Positions 22,975 to 33,587 of a stretch of 64,000 bases of DNA are shown piece by piece; positions within the stretch are counted from its first letter, which is position 1; every line of letters starts with the position of its first letter. The translations under genes and the position numbers were made by a program. This stretch comes from Adiantum capillus-veneris. Taxonomy: Eukaryota > Streptophyta > Polypodiopsida > Polypodiales > Pteridaceae. The DNA is taken from positions 25,708,769 through 25,772,768 of the forward strand of contig CM043971.1 in NCBI GenBank assembly GCA_014529385.2, read 5' to 3'. Below the pieces are notes generated by a model. That model made no database searches. It saw only the letters and a program-made list of their open reading frames with translations, and had not been told where the DNA came from.

Positions 22975-23086
22975 GAGACAAGAGACACACCATGTACGCT
23001 CCCAAAGACTGATTCATATTGAGGACAAGATACAAATATATAGGCGAGACCAAGTTGAGTAGAGTGAGCCATATATAGCTCCAACA
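22894..23086 (-). repeat. Copia-2 3' LTR with (GA)n
   Basis: Starts TGTTGATATGTAGAG, has a (GA)n run of about 65 bp and ends CTCCAACA. A polypurine tract (minus GTTTGAGTGGGG) follows at 23087-23098. Confidence 0.85.
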
Positions 23087-23291
23087 CCCCACTCAAACAA
23101 AGGTCTCTAGCTTTGGATGAAAAAACCCTTGGGGAGTTCAAGGGAAAAACCCAAGACCCTATACAATGTGAAAATATGAACCAGTGATGATGATGTGAAA
23201 GTGAATTGTGCATCTATGTACAAATATACAAGTGACTCAAAGATCACAATGTGCAGATGTGGAGTGTGCATAGTGCATGGTACCTATAGGA

Positions 23292-23813
23292 TTACAATAT
23301 CATATGTACAAATCTATTACAATAGCAAAGAAGATAATCTAGAAAGAGTGAGGCCGAAGCAACTCCAAGCTCCGAGCGCAAGAGGATGAAACGTGACTCG
23401 TTGAGGCCTTTGGTCAGAATGTCTGCAATCATCTGATCACTTGGACAGTGTTCAACCATAATGGTTCCTTTGCGTACTTCATACCTGACATAATGATAAT
23501 GGACAACAATGTGCTTTGACTTATTATGTTGAACATAGTCTTTTGCAAGACTAATAGCACTTTGGTTGTCACACCGCAAGGGTGTGCTAGAAAGAGGAGA
23601 GTGACCAATATCAACCAGCATTTGTCGAAGCCATATCAACTGACGAGCTGCAAGTGATGCTGCAACATATTCTGACTCAGTCGTAGAAACTGCAACACAA
23701 TGTTGTTTCTTGCTCGTCCAAGAAACAAGACAACCATTTATAAAGAAGCAGTTTCCAATAGTAGATTTCATAGATAAATGTGAGCTTGCCCAGTCTGCAT
23801 TAGTGTAACCCAA
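23292..23813 (-). pseudogene. Copia-2 RNase H domain
   Basis: The 174-codon frame begins GYTNADWASSHLSMKSTIGN (first catalytic Asp in ADW). It continues with VSWTSKKQHCVAVSTTESEYVAAS (Glu), LRCDNQSAISLAKD (Asp) and the terminal ADILTKGL. All catalytic acids are visible. It would degrade the RNA strand of the replication hybrid. It lies downstream of RT in a different frame, so pol is broken even though this domain is open. Confidence 0.85.
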
Positions 23814-23849
23814 AAGAGAAAGAGATTGTATAGAATCCGATGTGAGTTG

Positions 23850-25020
23850 TCATCGACAGACCAAACCAAAATCTGTAGTTCCTTTCAAGTATTTCAACAC
23901 ATGCTTTGCTGCATACCAATGCTTAAGAGAAGGACGTGCAAGATGTTGTCCAAGACTATTAGCAACAAACAAAATATCAGGACGAGTGTTCATGCCAACA
24001 AACTGAAGACATTCAATCACGTTAGCATAAGGCTGATTTGTGACAAGTTGACCGCCATTGTCAGAAGTGTTCTTCGTAGAGCTCGCAAGACAAGGTGTGT
24101 TGGCTGAATGTACAGATTCTATACCAAACTTTTGAATAGTATCTCCAATAAACTTTGACTGTCGAAGGAATAAAATACCTTTTGTACGATTCCGTTGGAT
24201 TTGAATGCCAAGACACGAGTGAATCTCTCCAAGATCCTCCATATCAAACGCAGAAGACAATAAGTTTTTCACTGGCTGAAGAAATCCTAAATCATTGGAA
24301 ACAAGGATGGTATCATCCACATAAAGAGAAAGAATCACAAAACTGCTCCCTTGGCGTTTTATGTATAAGGTGGGGTCTAAAGAGCAAGAGATGAATCCTT
24401 TAGAGGTGAGAAAAAGATCAAATTTTGTATACCAGGCTCGCGAAGCTTGTTTGAGACCATATAGTGCCTTATGGAGTTGAGAAACAAGGTCTTCTCTACC
24501 TGGAATAGCAAACCCTTTTGGTTGTTCCATATAAATTTCCTTTTCCAAGTCACCATTAAGAAAAGAAGTTCGCACATCCATTTGATGAGCTTCTAAATCA
24601 AATTGAATAGCAAAATGACAATAAAACTCGAACACTTGTAATGCGAACAACTGGTGAAAAGTTCTCTTAATAATCAACATCAGCTACTTGGGAGTAACCT
24701 TTTGCAACTAAACGTGCCTTGAACTTGTCAAAAGATCCATCTGCTTTTACTTTTGTCTTATACACCCACTTACACTTAATAGCTGTATGACCAGGAGGTA
24801 ATTCAGTTAGTATCCATATATCTTTAGAGATAAGAGAATCGTACTCTGCTTCCTTAGCCTCTTTCCATTGATCCTTTTGTGGTGAAGAGATAGCTTCATC
24901 ATAAGTAACGGGATCTTTAGAAGTAGAAAAAGTATTATCAACAATATCATCATCATAAACATGACATGAGCCATGTTCAAAATCAATAGGCAGATCAACA
25001 AAAATATCAATATCATCATT
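23850..25020 (-). pseudogene. Copia-2 reverse transcriptase
   Basis: N-terminal motifs (DEAISSPQKDQWKEAKEAEY, WVYKTKVKADGSFDKFKARL, KGYSQVADVDY) lie in the frame ending at 24667. The remainder (QFDLEAHQMDVRTSFLNGDL, LYGLKQASRAWYTKFDLFL, catalytic SLYVDDTILVSNDLG, MEDLGEIHSCLGIQI, NTRPDILFVANSL) lies in the frame 23850-24680. One frameshift near 24670 separates them. The YVDD box is intact. Confidence 0.9.
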
Positions 25021-26161
25021 GGTAGCATTTGGAATGGATGGTTGTGAAGAGGAAAGTTTCTCTATAGGAAGAGTTTCATTATCTGAAAGAAATGGAAAAG
25101 CCTGAAGCAATGATTTAGTATCATCAGAATCATCCATGGACCATGAGCCTCCCATAAACTGTTCGTTAAAAGTAGCATCACGATTCACAATTACTTTCTT
25201 GGAGGAAGGGTCATAGAATTTGTAGCCTTTAGAAGTGTCAGAATATCCAATAAAAATAACTTTAAGACCAGGAGCATCAAGCTTTGTTCGTGTTTCTTTG
25301 GGAGCAGAAGGAATGAGATCCAAAGGTTCTGAAATAAGATACAGAAGGAATGTCACATGTCCATGTTGTGATGGGTATCTTACCAGAGGGTGCAATAGTA
25401 GGAAGATGATTCTGAATAAATACTGTTGTCAAAGTAGCTTTAGCCCAAAAAACACAAGACAAACCAGAATGAATCAGCATACATCTTACAACATTGAGAA
25501 TAGTGCGATTCTTTCGTTCAGCAACGCCGTTCTGTTGAGGTGAATATGGAATAGTGTGTTCATGATGAGTTCCATTGTCAACACATTAATTTACAAACTC
25601 TCAAGAAACATATTTGCCTCCATTGTCACTACGAAGCTTCTTAAGACGACGACCAGTTTGAAGTTCCGCAGCCTTGTGGAATTGTTTGAAAACAGATAAG
25701 GCCTCATATTTTTGTCTAAGTAAAAATACAGTCGTATACCGTAAGAAATCATCAATGAAAGTAATAAAGTAGCGATATTGTGATATCGAAGAAGGTAGAG
25801 ATCCACATATATCAATATGAACAAGATCCAATATGTCATGAGTATGAGTTGTATTTGAAAGAGGAAAGGGTTTACTAATATGTTTCCCAAGAGCACAAAA
25901 CTCACAAATTCCCATATGGGGATGAGCTTTAAGATCCATGCCATGAACAAGATCATGACGCTGAAGATCAAGGAGTTTTGAGAAATCAGCATGAACAAAA
26001 TGGTGATGCCATACTTTGCAATCATGACCACCTGGAGTAGTAACAATATTTGCTACAGCATCATTGAGAGAGAGTTCAAAAAAATTACCGTTTCGAGGAG
26101 CGCTGGCTATAGTTTCGAGGATCAAATCCAACAAAGAGACCAAGATCAACAAGTCTAGCAA
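25021..26161 (-). pseudogene. Copia-2 integrase
   Basis: The pre-integrase zinc motif reads WHHHFVHADFSKLLD...CEFCALGKH (H-H-C-C). The core follows with VHIDICG (first Asp) and KKLRSDNGGKYVS (second Asp). The C-terminal part (FIGYSDTSKGYKFYDPSSKKVIVNRDATF) leads into RT. Frameshifts occur near 25600 and 25400. The glutamate region is frame-broken but recognisable as FHIHLNRTALLNERI-like text. This domain is wholly absent from Copia-1. Confidence 0.85.
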
Positions 26162-26177
26162 CCAAAAGAAGATTACG

Positions 26178-26582
26178 TTAAAGATCTAGTACATGTAATA
26201 CTCCTCGCAAAATTTGAGTGGAAGAAGATAAGGTACCAATATATAAATCTCCAATACCCTTTACTTGACAAGTCGTATCATCAGCAAGATAAACAACACG
26301 TTGAACTGGTAGTGGATGATAGTTATGGAGCCACTTAGACTCATATGTCATATTTCTTGTAGCACCAGAATCAACAATAAAAAGTGAACCATCACGTACA
26401 TGAAGTATTCTCTCTGGAGCAATTGAACATAGGATGCAACTTGTTTCTCGTACAATGTTATTTCGATGTTTAGTAGCATATGCTCTATTACGATCTGTGT
26501 CGAATCGACACTTATAGCACATATGAGTGGGATGATCAGATCGTCCACAATATTCACAAGAAGAAGAAGTAGAGTCTCTAGA
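26178..26582 (-). pseudogene. Copia-2 zinc knuckle and protease
   Basis: CEYCGRSDHPTHMC is an intact CX2CX4HX4C knuckle. It is followed by the protease active site LFIVDSGATRNMTYESKWL and YLADDTTCQVKGIGDLYIG. The D-S-G is intact here but D-S-S in Copia-1. Chromovirus D interrupts the frame at 26583 and the knuckle-upstream part of Gag is found beyond 31866. Confidence 0.85.
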
Positions 26583-27429
26583 TGTTACAGGAACATCTAG
26601 ATCTTTGTATTGATAGAGTTTTGATACAACAGAGGAGCAATAAAATATATGGGCGCACTCCGTTATACGGAGCTCGAACCTCCCGACCACCCCCGAGATT
26701 TAGTCCGCTTGCATGCAGCGTCTCACTCGCACTCACACTCGCACTCGCAGAAGAGGAGATCTGTGTATGATCCCAAAAAGGCACCACCCGTCTTCTTTTC
26801 TGATTTTTCCTTGAAAAGCATGCGACCTCTCAAAATAGCCACTTTTCTATTTTTGGCGTTCGGTCGACTCGACTTGCGCACCAAGTATACCTGCGAGAAT
26901 AAGATAAGAACGTGATCGCGAAGCAATCCGTAAAGGTTAGATTTTTGAAACTGAACATAACTCCCAAACGGAGCCAAAACAGCCCAAGTCCATCTCACAC
27001 AATCTTGTTGCCCTCGTCGTGCTCTTCGACGGCCATGTGATGGAAAATTTCCATAGCCTGCTCTGATTTTCTGAAAATCAACCTGCAAAACAGCATTTTC
27101 TACAAAAACGATGCAAAAACAGCAAATCCAACTTTTTTCTTAATCTTTGGCCCTCAACGAGCATCAAAACATCAAAATCTCTAAAGACTCAAAGAACCAA
27201 ATTTGTTCCTTATAACACAGGATTCAATCGCTTCATACATCACTTTTCCAAAATCCCTCGTTAACACCTTCAAAAATACCCCAGAAAGTGCCTTCCGGAT
27301 CAAAAAAAAAATATTGGACGAAAACAATCCACACATCCTTCTACACAGTGGACCAACTTTAAAATGATCAAAACTTCCTAGAAAAACAAAATTTATTGCT
27401 AAAACACTTCCAAAACAAGTCCTGTTACA
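26583..27429 (-). repeat. Element D 3' LTR
   Basis: 847 bp, from TGTTACAGGAACA to AAGTCCTGTTACA, a clear terminal inverted repeat. The plus-strand ORFs in it are shadows. Confidence 0.85.
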
Positions 27430-27442
27430 ATCTCCCCTTTTC
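27430..27442 (-). other. Element D polypurine tract
   Basis: Minus strand TTTTGAAAAGGGGAGAT directly before the LTR start TGTAACAGGA. Confidence 0.8.
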
Positions 27443-27458
27443 AAAATTAACTCTGTTC

Positions 27459-27890
27459 TCAGAGTTGGAAGGAGGGAAATTCTCTTTGCAAAACACTAAG
27501 ATCAACCCATGATGCATTCCCTACTGGATAGTTCTGCCACTTAACCAAAACTTCCACAATGTCTCTATTTCTTAGATGTTTAACACGCCTATCTAGCACT
27601 AAGTCTGGTTCTACTGTCAATGTTCCGTCATCTTTCAACTTAGAGTTGTCCTGTAAAGCATGATGCACGTTAGGAACATACTTTTTCAATAAACTCACAT
27701 GAAATACAGGATGCACTTTGACATGAGAAGGCAATTCCAGTTTGTAAGCTAATGAACCAATGCGCTTCAAAATTTTAAATGGCCCAGCAAATCGTGGAGA
27801 CAATCTCTTATCCTTTCCAAGAATCAAATGAGACTTCTTGGGAATAACCTTTAAGAAAACCATATCACCAGTTTCATACTCCACAACCAA
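27459..27890 (-). pseudogene. Element D integrase C-terminus with chromodomain
   Basis: Reads GDMVFLKVIPKKS, LSPRFAGPFKILKRIGSLAYKL (the GPY/F module) and HPVFHVSLLKKY. A chromodomain then reads EPDLVLDRRVKHLRN, VEVLVKWQNYP and ASWVDLSVLQREFP. Chromodomains direct integration toward marked chromatin and define the chromovirus clade. The frame overlaps the upstream integrase ORF by about 40 bp in another frame, showing a frameshift near 27870. Confidence 0.9.
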
Positions 27891-29008
27891 TGTTTCTTGT
27901 CATAATACAATTTATGTCTCTTTTGAGCTTCTCTAATATTCCCCCTGATTTTGGCCAACTCGTTATCCATTTTCTCAAGCATCTCACGTGACAGTTCTAC
28001 CTTATTCCTTGAGTTAAGAAAATTAATAGGTGTAGGACAGTTATAGCCATACATTGCCTCAAATGGAGTCATCCTAATAGATGAATGATATGAACTGTTA
28101 TATGCAAATTCAACCAAAGGCAGATATTCATTCCAATTAGATTGGTTTTCATTGACATACATTCGTAACATATCTTCCAAAATACGATTCACTCTCTCCG
28201 TTTCCCCATCTGTTTGAGGATGAAAAGCAGTAGACATGCGTAACTGGGTACCTATAGAGTCAAAAGTCGCTCTCCAGAAATGAGAAGTGAACTTAGAATC
28301 TCTGTCAGACACTATGCTCTTGGGCATGCCATACAAACGAAATATCTCTTTCACAAACAAGCGTGCAATGGTCAATGCAGTATCAGTTATCTTTACAGAA
28401 AAGAAGTGAGCTTGTTTTGTGAGTCTATCTACCACCAGAAAGATCGAGTCATACCCTTCACGAGTAGTAGGAAGTCTAATGATAAAGTCCATGGATATAG
28501 ACTCCCACTTCTGTAAAGGAATGTCTAAGGGTTGAAGATCACCAGGCATCCTCTTATGTTCAATCTTAACTTGTTGACATTGAAAGCATTCACGTACATA
28601 ATTCTTAACATCCAATTTCATACGCAGCCAAAAGAATGAACTTTTAATCTTTTCATACGTCTTATTCAATCCAGGATGACCAGAAAAAGGTGAATTATGA
28701 CACTCATGCAGAATTTGACTCTTAAAAGCAAAATTTGCAGGAATACACAAGCGGTCATAATAATACAGATTTCCCTTATACAAGGGATATCTATTCTCAT
28801 ACATCTCACCAATATTCTCACGCAAGAATTTCAAAATAGGCATATAAAAAGAATCATTTTCAACTTCAGCATGTATCTCATCAATCAAATTGGACCGCAC
28901 AACAGTCAACAAATTACACATGGGCCTATGACTCAATGCATCTGCAACTTTATTTTCTTTTCCACACAAATACTTCAAATCAAAATCATACTCAGCCACC
29001 AATTCAAT
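27891..29008 (-). pseudogene. Element D integrase zinc and catalytic domains
   Basis: The zinc domain is HECHNSPFSGHPGLNKTYEK...CFQCQQVK (HHCC). The catalytic core has ISMDFIIRLP (Asp), IVSDRDSKFTSHFW (Asp) and HPQTDGETERVNRILE (Glu), so the D-D-E triad is complete. It inserts the DNA copy. A stop at 29006-29008, where a Trp codon is expected (RR-stop-IELVAEYD), separates it from RNase H. Confidence 0.92.
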
Positions 29009-30475
29009 CTATCTCCTTTGTCTGTTGTTTAACAATGGTTGAGTGAAATTATACTTCAAGCTTTGATGATCAGTATGCAATTCAAATTTGACACCAAGCA
29101 AAAGATGACGCCAATGTTTCAATGCATGAACAAAAGCAAGCAATTCTAGATCATGTGTTGCATAGTTCAATTCCTGTCGTCTTAATTTCCTAGACTCATA
29201 TGCAACCACTCTTCCTTCTTGTGTCAAAACACAACCTAATTGTTCCCCACTAGCGTCACAGGACACAACAAATGGTTTGCCCATTTCAGGAACCTTTAAA
29301 ACACAATTTTCTGCTATTTTAGCCTTCAAGGTCTCAAAAGAAGTCTCACAGCTAGAAGTCCACACAAAACCCTTGTCTTTCTTGGTCAATTCGGTCAAAG
29401 TACTTGCTATCTTAGAGAAATCTTTAATGTGTGCTCTCTCATATTGTGCTAGACCCATAAAGCTTCTCACATCCCTTAATGACTTAGGTGTTGGCCACTC
29501 CACAATAGTCTTAACTTTGTCAAGATCAATGTGAATCCCCTCTTTAGAAATCACTCTTCCCAAATACACAATCTGATCCTTTGCAAAAGAACACTTACTT
29601 GCTTTGGCATACAATTTATGTTCACACAAAACTTCAAATGTTTTCTTTAAATGCAATGCATGATCTTCTTCATTCTTAGAATACACAAAAATATCATCCA
29701 AGAATACCAGAATGAAGTCATCAAGATATGGGTGAAAAATATTATTCATTAAGCACATGAAAGTTGTTGGTGCATTAGTCAAACCAGAAGCAAGAACTGT
29801 AAATTCATAATGCCTATAACGTGTACGAAAAGCAGTCTTTGGAATATCCTCGGCCTTAATGTGGATTTGATGATAGCCAGAACGAAGGTCGACCTTTAAA
29901 AATATTGTGGCACCACTCAAATGGCTAAGCAATTCATCTATGTGAGGAAGAGGATATTTGTTCTTAATGGTCTATTTGTTTAATCCCCCGTAGTCAATGC
30001 ATAACCTATATGTACCATCCTTTTTGTTTTGGAATAACACAGGACTACTCCAAGGAGATACACTAGGTTTAATGAAACCCTTTTTCAAAAGATCATCAAG
30101 TTGTATCTTGAGCTCTTTAAGCTCATCAATATTGAACCTGTAAGGAGACCTTGAACAAGGTGTTGCTCCTAGATATAGATCTATGGCGTGGTCTACCGCT
30201 CTAGGCGGAGGCATACCCGGAAGATCATCCGGGAACACATCCTTAAATTCATGTAGGAGATCCTCTACAAATTTTGGAATTGTCTCTTTCTGTTTATTCC
30301 CAGGTTCTTCTTTAATCTCGTTAGCAAACACACGAAACGTCTCACACCCTTGTCTCACCCCCCTCAAAAGTTTCATGGAAGAAATCAGAAGTGATTTAGT
30401 ATTCCTCTCCTCAGCTTTAATCGCATGACCATCTCTGTTTTTAAAAACCAACTCACCCCTCTCACAATCAATCAA
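29009..30475 (-). pseudogene. Element D reverse transcriptase and RNase H
   Basis: RT begins [21 protein letters not shown] and has [23 protein letters not shown]. After one in-frame TAG near 29970 come IKAEDIPKTAFRTRYRHYEF and the catalytic FILVFLDDIFVYSKN. RNase H follows with FVVSCDASGEQLGCVL (Asp), LELLAFVHALKHWRHLL (Glu) and FELHTDHQSLKY (Asp). All catalytic residues are visible. A start codon is not expected because it is part of the polyprotein. Confidence 0.92.
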
Positions 30476-30886
30476 TGCATGATTTGCAGCCAGCTAATCC
30501 ATTCCCAAAATTACATCTCGTTCACCCATGCCAATAACATAAAATTCTCCTGAATGTTTCTCTTTGTTCAGCAAAAAAGGTAAGCTTTGAATATGACCCT
30601 GTGTATAATGTTTCTTCCCATTGGCCAATTCTACAGGTCTCCTAATGTGGGAATCAAAATTCAATTTCAAAGTCTGTGCAAGCTTGTTAGACATAAAACA
30701 ATGCGTACTACCCGAATCAATGAGAAAATTCACAATTTCAGTTCCTATCTTACCCCGAATTCTTATAACAGATGCCCTTAAATGATGAACAGACGTTGTC
30801 ATACATTTCATAGGAATTTTAGAGCACTTACCTTCCTCGCTCGCTTCCTCAATCGTGGTGTCCATCGCATTCATATTGGCTTCCAT
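30476..30886 (-). pseudogene. Element D protease
   Basis: Active site NFLIDSGSTHCFMSNKLA, then LANGKKHYTQGHIQSLPF and the closing GERDVILGMD. A stop replaces the Trp of the usual ILGMDWL, after which [15 protein letters not shown] continues in frame. The D-S-G is intact. Confidence 0.9.
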
Positions 30887-31768
30887 TCGTACAAGAACCG
30901 CTTGATCGATCTCCTTATTTGGACATTCGAACGTCTTGTGACCTTGCTCACCGCAACGGAAACATAACCCAAATTTCCTTGCTCGTTCTAGAAAAGCAGG
31001 ATCATGTTGCCACCGCAGCGGTTGTCATCTTCTTTGATTCTGATTTGCATCATTATCACCCAAATTTTGATTGCGGTTGTTTATAGCATTCTGATTTGTA
31101 CTCTGATTTCGATTGAAATTCTGATTCTGATTTGAAAATTTATTAGGTTGTCTTCTCTGATTATTTGTAAAATTCCTTCGGGAAAATTCAGTGTTTGTCT
31201 GAAAAGGGCTATTCTGCGTTCTATGCCCAGTAGATATAATTCTGCTTGGAGTAGGGTTGCGGCTCTCATACTTCACCTTCTTCTCATAATTTTCGACCTT
31301 CGCAATAGCATCCAGAAAGTCGGTAGCCCCTACACCCTTTACTTGATAATACAGATCTTTACACAGTCCTTCGATAAATTTGTTTGTCAACGTCTCTCCT
31401 TCTACTTCAGGTGCATACTTGTGAAGTCGCATAAACTTCTCCTTATACTCATGTACAGTAAGACTTGGCTCGTCCTCGGGTTGCTGCTGAAACTTATAAA
31501 ACTCCATCTTTTTATCCATTTCATAGTGGGGAGATCACCACCGCCAGGTGCCCCAGCGCCGACACAATGATTATTGTTTCCTGGTGGAATAGCATGGTTT
31601 CTGTCTTCTTGTTTGCCATGAAGTTTCACATAGATATCAGGGTCACTTGCTGCTTTGCCCCGCAGAGCCTCAGTACGCTCCCGATTTGAAATTTTGAGAT
31701 CTTCTCGTAGTCGCCGAATCTGGTCTTCTTGCTCCTTTATCTTCTTCTCGTATCCGTCCATGTCCAGA
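30887..31768 (-). pseudogene. Element D Gag
   Basis: Starts at Met about 31768 (MDGYEKKIKEQEDQIRRLRE, coiled-coil-like). It continues through a Gly/Pro-rich segment to the Gag core end (LTVHEYKEKFMRLHKYAP, LTNKFIEGLCKDLYYQV), an Asn/Gln-rich stretch and a canonical zinc knuckle CFRCGEQGHKTFEC near 30917-30960. The core is shorter than usual for the family and a frame change lies near 31510, suggesting an internal deletion. An in-frame TGA precedes the knuckle at 31025. Confidence 0.8.
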
Positions 31769-31779
31769 ATCAACCGCTT

Positions 31780-31791
31780 GCTCTGATACCA
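31780..31791 (-). other. Element D primer-binding site
   Basis: Minus strand TGGTATCAGAGC, initiator Met tRNA type, two bases from the LTR end. Confidence 0.9.
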
Positions 31792-31793
31792 AT

Positions 31794-31865
31794 TGTCACA
31801 GGAACAGAATAATAGAGATAGACAGAAAAAAGGTAGAGAAAGAGATCTTTGTATTGATAGAGTTT
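31794..31865 (-). repeat. Element D 5' LTR remnant
   Basis: Plus strand TGTCACAGGAACAG to GATCTTTGTATTGATAGAGTTT, matching the start of the 26583 LTR. The other roughly 775 bp are deleted and Copia-2 gag resumes directly. Confidence 0.8.
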
Positions 31866-32679
31866 CTTGCTTACTAGGAAGTTTGAGACGAGAGAAAATA
31901 TTACCACGACGGCCACCTCTGCGATTTCCTCTTTGAAACGGACGCCTTCGAGCATAAAAATCACGTTCCATCTGTTGTGACTCAGTCTCCTCTTGTGAAA
32001 TCATAGCTGTATCATGACTAGCATTACGTTGTTCTTGACATTGAGAGTATTCAATTAGAGACATGTAGGCTTGGTCAAAATCAAGACCATCTTTATTAGA
32101 GAGAATAGTAACAATGTTATCATAAGAGGAGTCCTTCACCATATCAAGGAGACGTGTAATCAGTTGCTTTTGTGGAACAGGATCACCGGCATCGGCAAGT
32201 TGATTAATAATAGATTTGAAAGACTCAATATGTCCCGTCATGACAGTACCAACTTCATATTGTAGTTTGTTAAGAAACCCTCTCAAATAAAGTATTTCTA
32301 TAACAGATTTCTTCTGAAAGTTTGGAATTAGGTACTTCCATACGTCGTGAGAAGTAGGCAGCTCATACATATCAAGCAAAAGAGAATCACTAAGTGCAGA
32401 AAGAATATACCGACGAGCTGCTTTATCACGTCTTTGCCAATCTATATACGCAACATTCCAATCTTCAAATATAGGTCCTTCAGTGATAAACACGTTATCA
32501 TGATCCGTATCAATAGGCTGCAGCGGAAAAACACGATTTCCAAGGACAACATTAGAGAGTTCATTGCCTTCAAGAATTAACAACATCTTTGCTTTCCACC
32601 CTGGAAATCCTTGGCCTTGGAAAGGAGGAATAGAACGCTAGCCAGAAGGAAAGCCGTTGACAAGAATAGTCATACCCAT
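31866..32679 (-). pseudogene. Copia-2 Gag, N-terminal part
   Basis: Start at ATG 32679 (MGMTILVNGFPSG). After an early in-frame stop the frame 32586 leftward reads LLILEGNELSNVVLG, LSALSDSLLLDMYELPTSHD, VEILYLRGFLNKLQYEVG-like and LLDMVKDSSYDNIVTILSN, then a basic RRRPFQRGNRRGG. This is the copia Gag body. The open frame runs on artificially into element D at 31865. Confidence 0.85.
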
Positions 32680-33425
32680 ATCTGGTTGCAAGAAGACGTA
32701 TAAGATAAGATCGCAGAATCTGCACACCATATATGGTGAAGGTTGTAATTGAGAATGCGAGAAATATGACGACTGTGTTCTATCAACAATAAACACAAAA
32801 AGGAAGCTCAATACACGTCCAAAGATGTGAGAGACGTCATTCAAAAAAGCAGGGACAAGGAGACGTCAATAATAAAAGAGTCCTCAAAATAGAGTGACGT
32901 AAGACGAGAGTCCTCAAATAGAGTGACGTGAGACGCAAGATTGATGGCCACAATATGAATAAAGCTAAATTTTCTCGAAAAAGTTAACACCAAAATTAGA
33001 AAAACTATCGTGGACGCTTCACGAAGACGCACGACGAAGAAAGCTGCGTCAAGATCAATTTGCTGTAAAAACAGCATAACTTCCTGCTGCAAACTCCAAT
33101 TGACGCAAACCTAGAACTCAAATTGAAGAGCTCGAGGAGACGAACAAGTTTCTCCAAATTTTGAGCAGAAGACCCCCAAAAATTGAGACGAAGTTCGGGG
33201 TGTCAAAAAACAAATCAGCAAGAAAACATAATCAATGATTTATTATATCAATTAGCAATAAACATCACAAAAAACACTAATCATATTCTTCTTAACACAA
33301 AACAACCACAGTTTTCAAGAATCAAACCTCAAATAAATAAAATTTGTAGCAATTTTGAATCTTACATGTGAATCGCATACACATATTGTTTTGTCACCAT
33401 GAATTGAATCGACGCGTGATCGTTA
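32680..33425 (-). other. Copia-2 untranslated leader
   Basis: No supported gene. Matches the Copia-1 leader (13563-14331) with small differences. Confidence 0.6.
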
Positions 33426-33439
33426 CCGCTCTGATACCA
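33426..33439 (-). other. Copia-2 primer-binding site
   Basis: Minus strand TGGTATCAGAGCGG next to the LTR end. Confidence 0.9.
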
Positions 33440-33449
33440 TGTTGAGATG

Positions 33450-33507
<58 letters not shown>
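33440..33507 (-). repeat. Copia-2 5' LTR, truncated in its (GA)n run
   Basis: TGTTGAGATGTGGAG followed by (GA)n to 33507. The LTR body (CACCATGTACGCTCCC block) is missing and unrelated sequence follows. Confidence 0.8.
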
Positions 33508-33509
<2 letters not shown>

Positions 33510-33587
33510 CAAGTGTCAGCATTATCAATTTTATTGAGGTTTGCGACTACGTATTAGTGTGCCTAATCTTCATATTTGAGTTCTTAA

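Larger units (their letters stand above)
26583..31865 (-). mobile_element. Element D: Ty3/gypsy chromovirus inserted in Copia-2
   Basis: Minus-strand order is LTR remnant, primer site, gag, protease, RT, RNase H, integrase, chromodomain, polypurine tract, LTR. Termini are TGTTACAGGA/TCCTGTTACA inverted repeats. The 5' LTR is cut to 72 bp, with loss of the adjacent Copia-2 gag sequence (first zinc-knuckle region seen in Copia-1). The polyprotein is essentially one frame with four in-frame stops and one frameshift. Confidence 0.9.
22894..33507 (-). mobile_element. Copia-2: Ty1/copia element carrying a nested chromovirus
   Basis: Same family as Copia-1. The minus-strand order is truncated 5' LTR (33440-33507), primer site, leader, gag, [chromovirus D 26583-31865], zinc knuckle and protease, integrase, RT, RNase H, polypurine tract, 3' LTR (22894-23086). 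Integrase is retained, unlike Copia-1. The 5' LTR stops in its (GA)n run and joins unrelated DNA, so no second target duplication can be checked. The left flank duplicate candidate is CAAAG (22889-22893). Confidence 0.85.

Noticed and set aside
29277-29534. Plus-strand ORFs opposite element D pol
   Set aside because: Shadows of the minus-strand RT/RNase H frame, which has all catalytic motifs.
31402-32586. A 394-codon protein on the minus strand
   Set aside because: It is an accidental fusion: Copia-2 Gag runs through the LTR remnant and leader of element D into D's Gag.
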